Positions 7,590 through 16,057 of a stretch of 64,000 bases of DNA are shown here, in pieces. The notes under the pieces were generated by a model. That model made no database searches. It was given only the letters and a program-made list of their open reading frames with translations, and was not told the origin of the DNA. Each line of letters starts with the position of its first letter. Positions within the stretch are counted from its first letter, which is position 1. The stretch comes from JANXYW01 sp031400455 (GTDB taxonomy: Bacteria; Chloroflexota; Dehalococcoidia; DSTF01; JACRBR01). Position numbers and translations under genes: made by a program. The DNA is taken from contig JANNPX010000020.1 of assembly GCA_031400455.1 (NCBI GenBank), forward strand, positions 1-64,000, read 5' to 3'.

Positions 7590-7614
7590 TAGGGGCGCAC
7601 GGCCTGTGCGCCCC
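7590..7614. terminator. symmetrical hairpin between convergent genes (family H)
   Basis: AGGGGCGCAC and GTGCGCCCCT make a perfect 10-bp stem with loop GGCCT. It lies between the plus-strand PTPS-like gene and the minus-strand DUF4349 gene and could stop transcription from both. It is also a dispersed repeat (copy at 618-641). Confidence 0.5.
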
Positions 7615-7624
7615 TAAACTCCAA

Positions 7625-7650
7625 CTCTGTGCCTCTGTGTCTCTGTGGTG
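7625..7650. repeat. CTCTGYG heptad repeat, family C
   Basis: CTCTGTGCCTCTGTGTCTCT then GTGGTGAA. It ends 9 bases before the stop codon of the minus-strand DUF4349 gene. Confidence 0.55.
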
Positions 7651-7658
7651 AATCCGAC

Positions 7659-8675
7659 TCACACGGCAGGCGCTGTCGGCGGCGGCATCACGGCACGGCC
7701 GCCGCCCGCACGCATCTGGCGCCGCGCGATCAGCCCGCCGCCGATCGCCAGCGGAACGATCCACCACGAGAACGCTGCCACCGCCAGCGCGACCGTCGCG
7801 ATACCCAGCAGCACCGCGAGCGACGCCTGGAACGAGTCCGCTGCGACTTCCAGCGGGTTCGGGTTGCCGTCGGCCTTCGGCGTCGCCGCGACGACGGCCG
7901 GCGGGTCGAGGTGTACGGTGATCGTCGCGAGATCCGTCTGGTGCTCGACCAGCGCGAGCCGTCCCTGGACCTGCTCAATCTCCGCGCGCACCTGGTTCAG
8001 GCGATCCTGCACCGTCAGCACGTCGCTGAGGTCGACGGCGCGCTGGAGGAACGTCAGGTACTGCGCCTCCGTCGCCTGCAGGTTGCGCAGCCGCGACTGC
8101 AAGTCCGTAAACTCTTCCGTCACGTCATTCGCGCTCGACTGCTCGCCCTTCACGTCGCCCAGCCGGCGCAGCTCGTTCAGTGCGCGCTGGTAGTTCTCGC
8201 CGGGCACGCGGATCGTGATCGATGCCGTCTGGTTCTCTCCCGAGTTCCCGAACGACGAGCCGGAGATGAAGCCGCCCGCCGCCGCCGCGATGTTCCCGAC
8301 GTCCTGGAACTTCTTCGACACCTCATCCGTCGCTATCTGCAGCGTCGCCGTCTGGATGATCTTCCGGTCCAGCGTCGAAGGCAACTTACTCGGCGCGCCG
8401 TCCGTGGCCTGTCCGCCCGATGTGCCGGAGGCGTCCTGCTGTGCCCGGAGCTCACTACTCGAAGGCGCAGAGGACGCGCCATCCGTCGACTTGACCTGCG
8501 ATTCCGTCCTGTAGCTGGAACCCGCGCCGGTCGTATCTCCCGGCGAGCCTTCCAGTGGCTTGTTGCTCGAGGCCAGCTTCGAAGTCCCGCCGCCGCACGC
8601 CGCAAAGACCACTAGCGCGAACACTACCGCCACGGCGCCCGCCACCCACCGATGAGATGTGAAGTACCTGATCAT
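7659..8675 (-). CDS. DUF4349 lipoprotein
   Basis: 338 residues from the ATG at 8675, which has AGGAGGA upstream. The N-terminus is a lipoprotein signal (VVFALVVFAACGGG), then a Ser/Gly-rich linker, then the DUF4349 domain from about residue 105 (RKIIQTATLQIATDEV) with a coiled-coil stretch LQSRLRNLQATEAQYL. A C-terminal transmembrane helix near 300-325 is followed by an Arg-rich cytoplasmic tail. This is the usual family architecture: an outward-facing domain anchored at both ends. Its function is not established. Confidence 0.85.
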   Translation of the reverse strand: MIRYFTSHRWVAGAVAVVFALVVFAACGGGTSKLASSNKPLEGSPGDTTGAGSSYRTESQVKSTDGASSAPSSSELRAQQDASGTSGGQATDGAPSKLPSTLDRKIIQTATLQIATDEVSKKFQDVGNIAAAAGGFISGSSFGNSGENQTASITIRVPGENYQRALNELRRLGDVKGEQSSANDVTEEFTDLQSRLRNLQATEAQYLTFLQRAVDLSDVLTVQDRLNQVRAEIEQVQGRLALVEHQTDLATITVHLDPPAVVAATPKADGNPNPLEVAADSFQASLAVLLGIATVALAVAAFSWWIVPLAIGGGLIARRQMRAGGGRAVMPPPTAPAV

Positions 8676-8850
8676 GACATTCCTCCTCGCACCCCCGCGC
8701 CCATCGCGGAGATGTCTGTAGGACGCCACGAGCGGATTGTTTGTTCCCGAGTCCAGTCAAGGAAGATAGTCATCGCTTCGTGGAGACGCGCGCAGTGCGG
8801 GCTGGAAAGCATTCGTTACGGGCCGGGTCGAGGCCGTTGGCACCAGCCGC

Positions 8851-8890
8851 AAGAACTACAAACTGTGAACTACCAACTGCGAACTCCCTA
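8851..8890. repeat. AACTAC-type simple repeat (family E) ending on a stop codon
   Basis: Irregular pentamer/hexamer units of the AACTA type, ending GAACTCCCTA. The final CTA is the complement of the TAG stop of the enoyl-CoA hydratase gene. The same arrangement occurs at 35243-35277. Confidence 0.55.
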
Positions 8891-9679
8891 CCGCCCCACC
8901 CACTTCGGCTCCCGCTTCTCCAGGAACGCCCGCACGCCTTCCTTGAAGTCCTCGCTCGCGAACATCCGGCCGATCGTCGCCGTGCTGTCCACCAGGTGCT
9001 CCATCGCGTCTCGCGTCAGCCCGCGATACAGCAACCGCTTGATCTCGGCAGCCGATAGCGGCGACCCGCGCGACACCGACGCCGCAAGCGACATCGCGTC
9101 GTCCATCAGGTCGGCGTCCGGCACCACGCCGATCACGTAGCCGATCTCCTTCGCTCGGGAAGCGCTGATGATCTCGCCCGAGAACAACAACCGCGCCGCC
9201 TCCTGCAGCCCGACGATGCGCGACAGCAGCCACGTGCCCGCGGCCGTATCCGGCACCAGCCCGCGATGCACGAACACCCAGCCGATGCGCGCCGACTCCG
9301 CCGCAATCCGCAGATCGCACTGCAGCGTGAACTCCGCACCGAGCCCAACCGCCGCTCCGTTGATCGCCGCGATCACCGGCTTCTTGATCGAAGGAAACGT
9401 CCACGGCGCAGGCGCATCCGCCGCATATGCCTTGCCGAGCGACTCCGCGCGACCCATCGCCGGCGGCTGCGACGAGAGCTGCTGCAAGTCCGTGCCGGCG
9501 CTGAACGCCCGCCCCGCGCCCGTCACAATCAGCGCTCGCACGCCGTCGTCGCCGTCCACCTCCCGTGCGATCCGCTCGATGTCGATCAGCATCTCGTACG
9601 TGATCGCGTTCATCCGGTCCGGGCGATTGAATCGCAGGATCCCCGTCGTCCCGTCAATGCTGTATTCCACGTCCGCCAT
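8888..9679 (-). CDS. enoyl-CoA hydratase/isomerase family protein
   Basis: 263 residues of the crotonase fold. The oxyanion-hole segment is AINGAAVGLGAEFTL near 105-119, which carries the first acidic residue (Glu). The second catalytic position falls in LVPDTAAGTWLL, where many true hydratases have a Glu (PEAGG type) and this one has Asp. The strict beta-oxidation hydratase reaction is therefore uncertain, and isomerase or other acyl-CoA chemistry is possible. AAGGAGG precedes the ATG. It is transcribed divergently from murA. Confidence 0.88.
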   Translation of the reverse strand: MADVEYSIDGTTGILRFNRPDRMNAITYEMLIDIERIAREVDGDDGVRALIVTGAGRAFSAGTDLQQLSSQPPAMGRAESLGKAYAADAPAPWTFPSIKKPVIAAINGAAVGLGAEFTLQCDLRIAAESARIGWVFVHRGLVPDTAAGTWLLSRIVGLQEAARLLFSGEIISASRAKEIGYVIGVVPDADLMDDAMSLAASVSRGSPLSAAEIKRLLYRGLTRDAMEHLVDSTATIGRMFASEDFKEGVRAFLEKREPKWVGR

Positions 9680-9793
9680 AAGGCCTCCTTCGCCGTTTCT
9701 GCCTGCAGGCGATCATCGCAGGAATCCCCCTGCGGCGACAGATGGCATCGGGATTCCGGCAGAACCCTGACAGCCCGCCGCACCCCAAACCGC

Positions 9794-9799
9794 TATTCT
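9794..9799 (+). promoter_or_regulatory. -10 box of a probable leaderless promoter (murA)
   Basis: TATTCT ends 7 nt before the ATG at 9807. A GTG at 9804 is in the same frame, but the 7-nt spacing favours the ATG. Confidence 0.5.
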
Positions 9800-9806
9800 T
9801 GACGTG

Positions 9807-11072
9807 ATGACACGTACCAAGCAGAAGTACCGCATCACGGGCGGCAACCGCCTCTACGGCCGCGTCCGTATCAGCGGCTCCAAGAACGGCGCCGACTACG
9901 CCATCGCGGCCGCCCTTCTGTCCGCCGAGGACGTCGTGCTGCACAACGTCCCCGACATCGGCGACGTCCGCCAGATGGAAGAGATCCTCGAGCATCTCGG
10001 CTGCACGGTCGAGCATCCCTCAGCGTCGTCGCTGCGCATCAACTGTGCCAACCTGAAACACTGGGAGGTGCCCGCCAGCCTCGCCGCGCAACTCCGCGCC
10101 AGCTTTCTCGTCATGGGTCCGCTGCTCGCCCGCATGGGCCGCGCGTCGTGCCCGCCGCCCGGCGGCGACGCGATCGGCATCCGCCCGCTCGATGTACATC
10201 TCGCGGGCTTCCGCATGCTCGGCGCCACCGTCTCGACCGCCGGCGATATGTTCGATGTGCACGAAGACGGCACCCTGCGCGGCGGGCGTGTCATGCTCGA
10301 TTATCCGAGCGTCATGGGCACGCTGAACGTCATGCTCGCAGCCACCATCGCCGACGGCGCCACGACGATCATCAACGCCGCCAGCGAGCCCGAGATCTCC
10401 AGCCTCGCCTCGATGCTCAACGCCATGGGCGCGGACATCACCGGCGCCGGCACGCAGATCGTCCGCATCGAAGGCGTGCGCGAGCTGCACGGCGTGGAGC
10501 ATCGCATCATCCCCGACCGCCTCGAAGCCGGCACCTTCGCGCTCGCCGCCGCCATCACCGGCGGTGAGGTCGAGCTCGAAGAGGCGATCCCGGAACATCT
10601 TGACGCGCTGATCTCGAAGATGGCCGACGCCGGCGTCATCGTCGAGCCGACCGATGCCGGCATTCGCGTGCGCGGCGGCGGCGAGTATCACGCCGTGAAC
10701 GCACAGGCGCTCCCGTACCCCGGCCTCGCGACGGACCTGCAGCCGCAACTCGCCGCGTTCCTCACGCAAGCCAACGGCACCAGCACGATTCACGAGCGCG
10801 TCTACGACAACCGCCTGCTCTACATCGCCGAGCTACGCAAAATGGGGGCCAACGTCGTCGCGACCGGCCAGACCGCCATCATCACCGGTCCGACCAAGCT
10901 CACCGCCGCGCCCGTCTCCGCCCTTGACGTGCGCGCCGGCAGCGCCTGCGTGCTCGCCGCGCTCGTCGCCGAGGGCACCACCGAGATTGACGAAGTCCAC
11001 CACATCGACCGCGCCCATGAAGACCTGCATGGTAAACTGCGTGCACTCGGCGCTGTCATAGAGCGCGCATAG
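9807..11072 (+). CDS. murA: UDP-N-acetylglucosamine 1-carboxyvinyltransferase with Asp at the catalytic Cys position
   Basis: First committed step of peptidoglycan synthesis: transfer of enolpyruvate from PEP to UDP-GlcNAc. About 421 residues, the family length. SGSKNGADYAIAAALL at 23-38 contains the substrate-binding Lys-Asn. The active-site loop reads PPPGGDAIGIRPLD, so the residue equivalent to E. coli Cys115 is Asp121. This replacement is known in mycobacteria and chlamydiae and makes MurA insensitive to fosfomycin while remaining active. Typical C-terminal motifs (RAGSACVLAAL) are present. An mreB-like gene follows on the same strand, 64 nt later. Confidence 0.92.
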   Translation: MTRTKQKYRITGGNRLYGRVRISGSKNGADYAIAAALLSAEDVVLHNVPDIGDVRQMEEILEHLGCTVEHPSASSLRINCANLKHWEVPASLAAQLRASFLVMGPLLARMGRASCPPPGGDAIGIRPLDVHLAGFRMLGATVSTAGDMFDVHEDGTLRGGRVMLDYPSVMGTLNVMLAATIADGATTIINAASEPEISSLASMLNAMGADITGAGTQIVRIEGVRELHGVEHRIIPDRLEAGTFALAAAITGGEVELEEAIPEHLDALISKMADAGVIVEPTDAGIRVRGGGEYHAVNAQALPYPGLATDLQPQLAAFLTQANGTSTIHERVYDNRLLYIAELRKMGANVVATGQTAIITGPTKLTAAPVSALDVRAGSACVLAALVAEGTTEIDEVHHIDRAHEDLHGKLRALGAVIERA

Positions 11073-11136
11073 CACGCAGAACCAGGGGCTCGCAGCCCAG
11101 ATCCCCGGTTCCCGATCCACCCCGCAGGAGGCTCCC

Positions 11137-12177
11137 ATCGCCCTGCTTCCGAAGCGCATCGGCATCGACCTCGGCACCGCAAACGTGCTCGTCTACGTCA
11201 AAGGCCACGGGATCGTTGTCAACGAACCCTCCGTAGTCGCGCTCGCAAACCGCGACAACACCGTCATGGCAGTCGGCCGCGAGGCCCAGGCGATGATGGG
11301 CCGTGTCCCCGGCAGCATCTCCGTCATCCGCCCTATGCGCGACGGCGTCATCGCCGACTACCTGATCACCGAAGCGATGCTTCGTTACTTCATCACGAAG
11401 GTGGTCGGCCGCTTCAACCTCATCAAGCCCGAAGTCATGGTCTGCATCCCCGCCGGTGTCACCAGCGTCGAGCAGCGCGCCGTCCGCGACGCCGCCGAAC
11501 AGGCCGGTGGCCGCCGCCCCGTCCATCTCGTGCCGGAGCCGCTCGCCGCCGCTATCGGCGCGCGCATCCCCATCAACTCTCCCAGCGGCAACATGATCGT
11601 CGACATCGGCGGCGGACGCTGCGAAGCCGCCGTCATCTCGATGTACGGCATCGTCGTCAGCGAGAGCGTGCGCGTCGCCGGCGATCGACTGGACGACGCG
11701 ATCGTCGCGTACGTGAAGCGCCGCTACAATCTCGTGATCGGCGAGCGCACCGCCGAAGCCATGAAGACCCAGATCGGCGCCGCCGTACCCATGGGCGACG
11801 ACGAGTTGAAGATGGAAGTACGCGGCCGCGACCAGATCAGCGGCCTGCCCAAGACCCTGACCGTCTCGTCCAGCGATGTCACCGCCGCCATCCAGGACTC
11901 CCTCGCCACGATCGTCTCCGTGGTACGCAGCGTTCTCGAGCGCACTCCGCCCGAACTGGCGTCCGACGTCATCGACCGCGGCATCATCCTCACCGGCGGC
12001 GGCGCATTGCTCCGCCACCTCGACGTGCTGCTCGCGCAGGAGACCGGCATCCCCGTCCACATCGCCGAGAACCCGCTCGACTGCGTCGCCATCGGCGCTG
12101 GCGTCGCGCTCGAATACCTCGACGTCATCAAGCGCAGCCTCCCCACCGAAGAAGAAACCCTCGTCGCCAGCTACTAG
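11137..12177 (+). CDS. MreB-like actin-family cell-shape protein, probable AUC start
   Basis: Actin fold that organises wall synthesis. The phosphate-1 motif is GIDLGTANVLVYVKG, phosphate-2 is VDIGGGRCEAAV, and the adenosine motif is ILTGGGALL. About 346 residues match MreB/Mbl length. There is no ATG, GTG or TTG before codon 17, which is already inside the essential GIDLGT strand. The frame opens at ATC GCC CTG CTT CCG AAG, giving (M)ALLPKRIGIDLGT, and AGGAGG lies 5 nt before that ATC, so an AUC start is proposed. CTG at 11143 is a weaker alternative. The usual Thr-Thr of phosphate-2 is Arg-Cys here, which may affect ATP hydrolysis. Confidence 0.85.
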   Translation: MALLPKRIGIDLGTANVLVYVKGHGIVVNEPSVVALANRDNTVMAVGREAQAMMGRVPGSISVIRPMRDGVIADYLITEAMLRYFITKVVGRFNLIKPEVMVCIPAGVTSVEQRAVRDAAEQAGGRRPVHLVPEPLAAAIGARIPINSPSGNMIVDIGGGRCEAAVISMYGIVVSESVRVAGDRLDDAIVAYVKRRYNLVIGERTAEAMKTQIGAAVPMGDDELKMEVRGRDQISGLPKTLTVSSSDVTAAIQDSLATIVSVVRSVLERTPPELASDVIDRGIILTGGGALLRHLDVLLAQETGIPVHIAENPLDCVAIGAGVALEYLDVIKRSLPTEEETLVASY

Positions 12178-12192
12178 CCGGCACCGCACTGG

Positions 12193-12198
12193 TACGCT
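12193..12198 (+). promoter_or_regulatory. -10 box of a probable leaderless promoter (hydrolase-LuxR fusion)
   Basis: TACGCT ends 7 nt before the ATG at 12206, with no Shine-Dalgarno sequence between. Confidence 0.45.
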
Positions 12199-12205
12199 GG
12201 GCACG

Positions 12206-13264
12206 ATGGAGCAGCCTCCGATCCGCTATGCCCATGCGTCTGACGGGGTCAGAATCGCCTATCAGGATTTCGGCGATGGGCCGCCGCTCGTCTTTGTTGC
12301 GTTTACTCCGTTCAGCCACGTCCAGCGCGAGATGGAGATCCCGGAGGCAAGGCGCTACCTGCTGGAGCAGGCCCGGACGAACCGCGTCATCCGCTACGAC
12401 GGGCGCGGCAACGGACTCTCGGACCGCAGCGCCACGGACTTCTCCCTGGACGCGCAGGTGCGCGATCTCGAAGCCGTCATCGACCATCTGTCGCTGGAGC
12501 GGGTTGCTCTGCTCGGAGCATCAATAGCCGCGCCGGCCGCGATCACCTACGCGGCGTTGCACCCTGCTCGCGTCTCGCATCTCATCCTCTGGCATGCGTA
12601 CGCGAACGGCGCGGAGCTGTTTGGCTCCGCGCTGACTGCGGCCAGCACCCTCGCCGATACCGATTGGGACTTGTTCACGCAGACCATGGCGCACGTGGCG
12701 TTTGGCTGGGACCAGGGCGACCTGGCGCGCGAGTACGCCGCTATGGTCCGCAGCGCCGTCGATCCTAAGGCGCTCGTAGGGAGCATCCCTTCGATGTTTG
12801 CGGCATCTGACGTGCGGCGTCATCTGGCTCACATTCAGGCGCCCACGCTCGTGATGGCGCGGCGCGGCGGGCCGGAGCCGGCCGCGGAGTCGGCTCGATT
12901 TCTGGCTTCGGCGATACCCAATGCGCGCCTGATGATCCTCGAGCCCGGACCGATGACTCCGTACGTCGGCGATAGCCAGGCCGTCCTCGAAGCGGGACGT
13001 CAGTTTCTCGTCGCCGATGTGGCCATCTCTACCCCGGTACTGGACTCTCGCACGCCAGCGCCGCTCACCGTGCGCGAGACGGAAGTCCTTAGCCTGCTCG
13101 CCGGCGGACACACCGGCAAAGAGATCGCCGCCGCGCTCAACATCAGCCTGTCGACGGCACAGCGCCACATCGCCAACATCTACAACAAGATCGGCGCCCG
13201 TGGCCGTGTCGACGCGGCGGCGTACGCGCTCGCGCGCGGGCTCGTGCGCCCTCGCCAGCCATAG
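12206..13264 (+). CDS. LuxR-family regulator with an alpha/beta-hydrolase sensor domain
   Basis: 352 residues. Residues 1-270 form an alpha/beta hydrolase of the type also fused to adenylate cyclases (RYDGRGNGLSDR near 63, nucleophile elbow GASIA with Ser106). Residues about 285-345 are a LuxR/FixJ HTH (LTVRETEVLSLLAGGHTGKE...STAQRHIANIYNKIG). Where active relatives have the catalytic His (G-x-D-H-x-P-x-x-GD), this protein has GPMTPYVGD, so the triad looks broken and the domain may bind rather than cleave a ligand. No target operon is evident; the neighbours are an mreB-like gene and a Zn-ribbon protein. Confidence 0.85.
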   Translation: MEQPPIRYAHASDGVRIAYQDFGDGPPLVFVAFTPFSHVQREMEIPEARRYLLEQARTNRVIRYDGRGNGLSDRSATDFSLDAQVRDLEAVIDHLSLERVALLGASIAAPAAITYAALHPARVSHLILWHAYANGAELFGSALTAASTLADTDWDLFTQTMAHVAFGWDQGDLAREYAAMVRSAVDPKALVGSIPSMFAASDVRRHLAHIQAPTLVMARRGGPEPAAESARFLASAIPNARLMILEPGPMTPYVGDSQAVLEAGRQFLVADVAISTPVLDSRTPAPLTVRETEVLSLLAGGHTGKEIAAALNISLSTAQRHIANIYNKIGARGRVDAAAYALARGLVRPRQP

Positions 13265-13351
13265 CCGCAGGCTCGGGCGTTCACGGCAGCGGCTACATAG
13301 TTCGCTTCACCACACGCCCAACTTGACACCTCGACATCCATCGTTCGCTCG

Positions 13352-13678
13352 ATGCGGCGGCTCCACCACGTCGATTACGTTGGTTTTGCAATGCCGCAAA
13401 ACGCACGACAAGGCATCGACGTAGGACGCTGTCGCCGTTGCGGCGGAAGAATCGCCGCGACGCACATGCTGATGAAGACCTACGCGATCGACGAAGACGG
13501 GCGCTGGCGCCGCCAACTCGATGACTTCGTCGAAGACGTCGTGCTCGTGTGTCCCGTGTGCGGCAGCGAGCCAGCGGGCCACTTCGAGGGCGACGGCTGC
13601 ACATTCGCCTTCGTCCCCGCCAGCAGTTCTGGCGAAAACCTGGATCCGGAGTTCGATAGCGGCCAGATGCCGCAATGA
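13352..13678 (+). CDS. small zinc-ribbon protein of unknown function
   Basis: 108 residues if the first ATG is used; an ATG at 13391 is also possible. CRRCG near residue 27 and CPVCG near 67 make one four-Cys zinc site. The middle is hydrophilic with a DGRWRRQLDDFVED segment. It precedes sodC on the same strand with a 13-nt gap, suggesting co-transcription. No family is recognised. Confidence 0.55.
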   Translation: MRRLHHVDYVGFAMPQNARQGIDVGRCRRCGGRIAATHMLMKTYAIDEDGRWRRQLDDFVEDVVLVCPVCGSEPAGHFEGDGCTFAFVPASSSGENLDPEFDSGQMPQ

Positions 13679-13691
13679 AAGGGGCAGCGAA

Positions 13692-14258
13692 GTGAAGATT
13701 GCATGGTTAGTGGTGGTGTGTTGCGCAGTGATCGTGGCAGCAGCGTCCTACATGACGGCCGGAGGCGAGGCCGGTGGAAGCTCGACCCGGTACGGTAGAA
13801 ATGCGGACGCAGTGCTGCGCGACACTACGGGAGCGCGCATCGGTACAGTGAAGCTTCAGCAACGCGGCGACAACGTGACTGTGAAGGTCGCGATCGCTCG
13901 CGGAGTCACGCCTGGATTCCACGGGTTTCACATCCACGCCGCCGGCGCTTGTGTCGCGCCCTTCACCTCGGCGCTCGGACACTACAACCCGGGTGCCGCG
14001 ACGCACCGCGACCACGCGGGCGACCTCCCCGTGCTGCTCATCGATCAGGACGGCACCGCCGAGGCGCGCTTCTCCACGGATCGCTTCGCGCTTGGCGACC
14101 TGTTCGATGCCGACGGCAGCGCATTCATCCTGCACGCCGGAGCGGACAACTACGCGAACATCCCGACCGACCGCTACGACCCAGATCCCGACGCGACGAC
14201 GCTCGCAACGGGCGACGCCGGCAGCCGCTTCGCCTGCGGTGTCATCGAGGCAAAGTAG
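13692..14258 (+). CDS. sodC: Cu/Zn superoxide dismutase, exported
   Basis: Disproportionates superoxide outside the cytoplasm. 188 residues from a GTG preceded by AAAGGGG. An N-terminal hydrophobic segment (VVVCCAVIVAAAS) acts as signal or anchor. All metal ligands are visible: copper His80, His82 (HGFHIH), His97 (GHYNP) and His148; zinc His97, His105, His108 and Asp111 (HAGDLP). Cys87 and Cys182 can form the conserved disulphide. The small Zn-ribbon gene lies upstream and a hydrolase downstream. The complete ligand set predicts an active enzyme. Confidence 0.93.
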   Translation: MKIAWLVVVCCAVIVAAASYMTAGGEAGGSSTRYGRNADAVLRDTTGARIGTVKLQQRGDNVTVKVAIARGVTPGFHGFHIHAAGACVAPFTSALGHYNPGAATHRDHAGDLPVLLIDQDGTAEARFSTDRFALGDLFDADGSAFILHAGADNYANIPTDRYDPDPDATTLATGDAGSRFACGVIEAK

Positions 14259-14312
14259 CATGACGGCGTCGCGTTCGAAGGGGATTCGCGACAATGCAAC
14301 CGGAGGGGTCGC

Positions 14313-15251
14313 ATGAACGAGGCTCGCTACCGGGAGGCTGAACGGCGGCTATGGGAGTCGGTCGGAGTGACGCCGACCGAGCGGCAGCTCCGGCTCGGCC
14401 GCACGGGCGTCACGGTCCGCGTCCAAGAGGCGGGCGACGGCCCGGCAGTCGTGTTCGTGCACGGGCTTTCGAACAGTGGAGTAAGTTGGGCGCACTTAAT
14501 CGCGCGGCTCGATGACTTCCGCTGTGTGGTAGTGGATCGGCCCGGTTGCGGCCTCAGCGAACCACTCCCTTACACACTCGACGACCCGGTGAAGCTTGGC
14601 GCGTACGGCGACGGCCTCATCGTTGACGTCCTCGACGCTCTGGGATTGGACCATGCGCACGTGGTCGGCACGTCCTTCGGCGGCTACTTCGCCTTGCGCG
14701 GGGCAGCGGCGCACCCCGATCGCATCGACCGCGTCGTGGAGTTCGGCTGGACCGTCGGGGCTCCGATAGGTGCCGTCCCGCTGATGCTGCGGCTCGGTGG
14801 CATTCCAATGTTCGGTCGCCTGGCCGGCCTGGTGCCCCCCAATGAGCGCGCCGTGCGTGCCATGCTTCGGAGCATCGGTCTCCGGCAGGCGCTCGCAACG
14901 GGCCGCTTCTCTCAACAGATGATGGACACGTACCTGTCGCTCCTGCGTGATACCGCCACGATGCGCAACGAACTCAAAGCAGGCCCTCACACGTTTCGGT
15001 TACGTGGATTCAACAGAAGTATTTTCCTGCCCGAGAGTCTGCTCGGCACGATCCGCACGCCCACGTACTTCCTCTGGGGCGAGGGCGATCCCATGGGCGA
15101 TGCGAAGATCGCTAGAGAGTTCGTTGAGCAGATCCCCGGCGCAGAGCTCGAGATGATGGCTGGCGCCGAGCATGCGGTCTGGATCGACGACCTCGATCAT
15201 GCTGCTGCGACGACGCGGCGATTCCTCCAGCGCGCCCTCGCCGTCGCGTAA
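14313..15251 (+). CDS. alpha/beta hydrolase
   Basis: 312 residues, start ATG with GGAGGGG upstream. Oxyanion motif VFVHGLSNSG near 47-56, RPGCGLSEP near 75, nucleophile elbow GTSFGG (Ser near residue 118), acid near WGEGDPMG, and catalytic His in GAEHAVWIDD. A complete Ser-Asp-His triad predicts an active serine hydrolase. A cap domain of about 100 residues lies between the elbow and the acid. Substrate unknown; relatives include esterases and C-C bond hydrolases. Confidence 0.88.
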   Translation: MNEARYREAERRLWESVGVTPTERQLRLGRTGVTVRVQEAGDGPAVVFVHGLSNSGVSWAHLIARLDDFRCVVVDRPGCGLSEPLPYTLDDPVKLGAYGDGLIVDVLDALGLDHAHVVGTSFGGYFALRGAAAHPDRIDRVVEFGWTVGAPIGAVPLMLRLGGIPMFGRLAGLVPPNERAVRAMLRSIGLRQALATGRFSQQMMDTYLSLLRDTATMRNELKAGPHTFRLRGFNRSIFLPESLLGTIRTPTYFLWGEGDPMGDAKIAREFVEQIPGAELEMMAGAEHAVWIDDLDHAAATTRRFLQRALAVA

Positions 15252-15385
15252 GACGAGGCAGGCTCTCGTCGTCCTCGGACATGTCGCGCGGCGCCGCATA
15301 TGCCTTGCGAGTGAGTCGGGAGAAGTACCATCGCAGGTGACGGCGCGATTTCCTATTCGCCTCGCGCACAGTGGCTGTCGGTGTT

Positions 15386-15973
15386 CTATCGCTCCGGCAA
15401 CTCACGCAGCTCTAGCTCAATCATCTGGACGGCCGCCGCCCCGGCGATCTCGACGGGCTGCGCACTCCGCGTCGCTCGACTGAAAATGAAAGCTCCCTCG
15501 AGCAGGGATAGTGTGACGACCGCCAGCTCCCGTGCCCGGTCAGTGTTGATGCCCGCAGTCGCGAGCCGGTGCTGGAGGTCGGCGAACCAGCCCTCAAAGA
15601 CCTCGGCCGCGGCCTGCCGCATCGGTTCGCTGCTGCTCGAGACTTCAAGCGCTACCGTTGCGATGGGGCAGGCATCCGCATAGTCGGAAGCCTCGATGGC
15701 CCGGGCAGCGCCGCTGAAGAGATTTCGCACCCCGCTCACGATGTCGGGCGAGGCGTCGAGAATGGCGTTCCCGAGCTGGCCGAACTGACCGCCGGAGACC
15801 CGGATGGCCTGCGCGCCGAGCTGTTCTTTGCCACCCGGGAAGAAGTGGTAGAGCGAGCCAAACGGCACGTTCGCGGCAGTGACGATCTGTTTCAGGCCTG
15901 TACCCTCGTAGCCCTGGCGCCGGAACAGTTCCCCACTCGCGCTCAGAATGCGTTCCTTCGTGCCAACAGCCAT
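15386..15973 (-). CDS. TetR/AcrR family transcriptional repressor (LmrA/YxaF-like)
   Basis: 195 residues. The N-terminal HTH is about residues 5-52: TKERILSASGELFRRQGYEG, then GLKQIVTAANVPFGSLYHFF. The C-terminal ligand domain carries DACPIATVALEVSSSSEPMRQA, which is characteristic of the LmrA/YxaF group. GGAGGAAAG precedes the ATG. It is divergent from a four-helix membrane protein gene across an 84-nt region containing an inverted repeat, so it probably represses both itself and that gene. The inducing ligand is unknown. Confidence 0.9.
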   Translation of the reverse strand: MAVGTKERILSASGELFRRQGYEGTGLKQIVTAANVPFGSLYHFFPGGKEQLGAQAIRVSGGQFGQLGNAILDASPDIVSGVRNLFSGAARAIEASDYADACPIATVALEVSSSSEPMRQAAAEVFEGWFADLQHRLATAGINTDRARELAVVTLSLLEGAFIFSRATRSAQPVEIAGAAAVQMIELELRELPER

Positions 15974-16009
15974 GGTCTTTCCTCCGGGCTTGCATGTCGT
16001 AACGCCCGC

Positions 16010-16040
16010 AGTATACGCTACGCTAGAGCGTTCTATCTAT
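16010..16040. promoter_or_regulatory. divergent promoter/operator of the TetR gene and the membrane protein gene
   Basis: The minus strand shows a perfect -10 TATACT at 16010-16015. Just beside it ACGCT-AG-AGCGT (16020-16031) is an inverted repeat suited to a TetR dimer, and TATCTA on the plus strand could be the -10 of the divergent gene. Confidence 0.45.
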
Positions 16041-16057
16041 TACACGGGAGGATTCTG

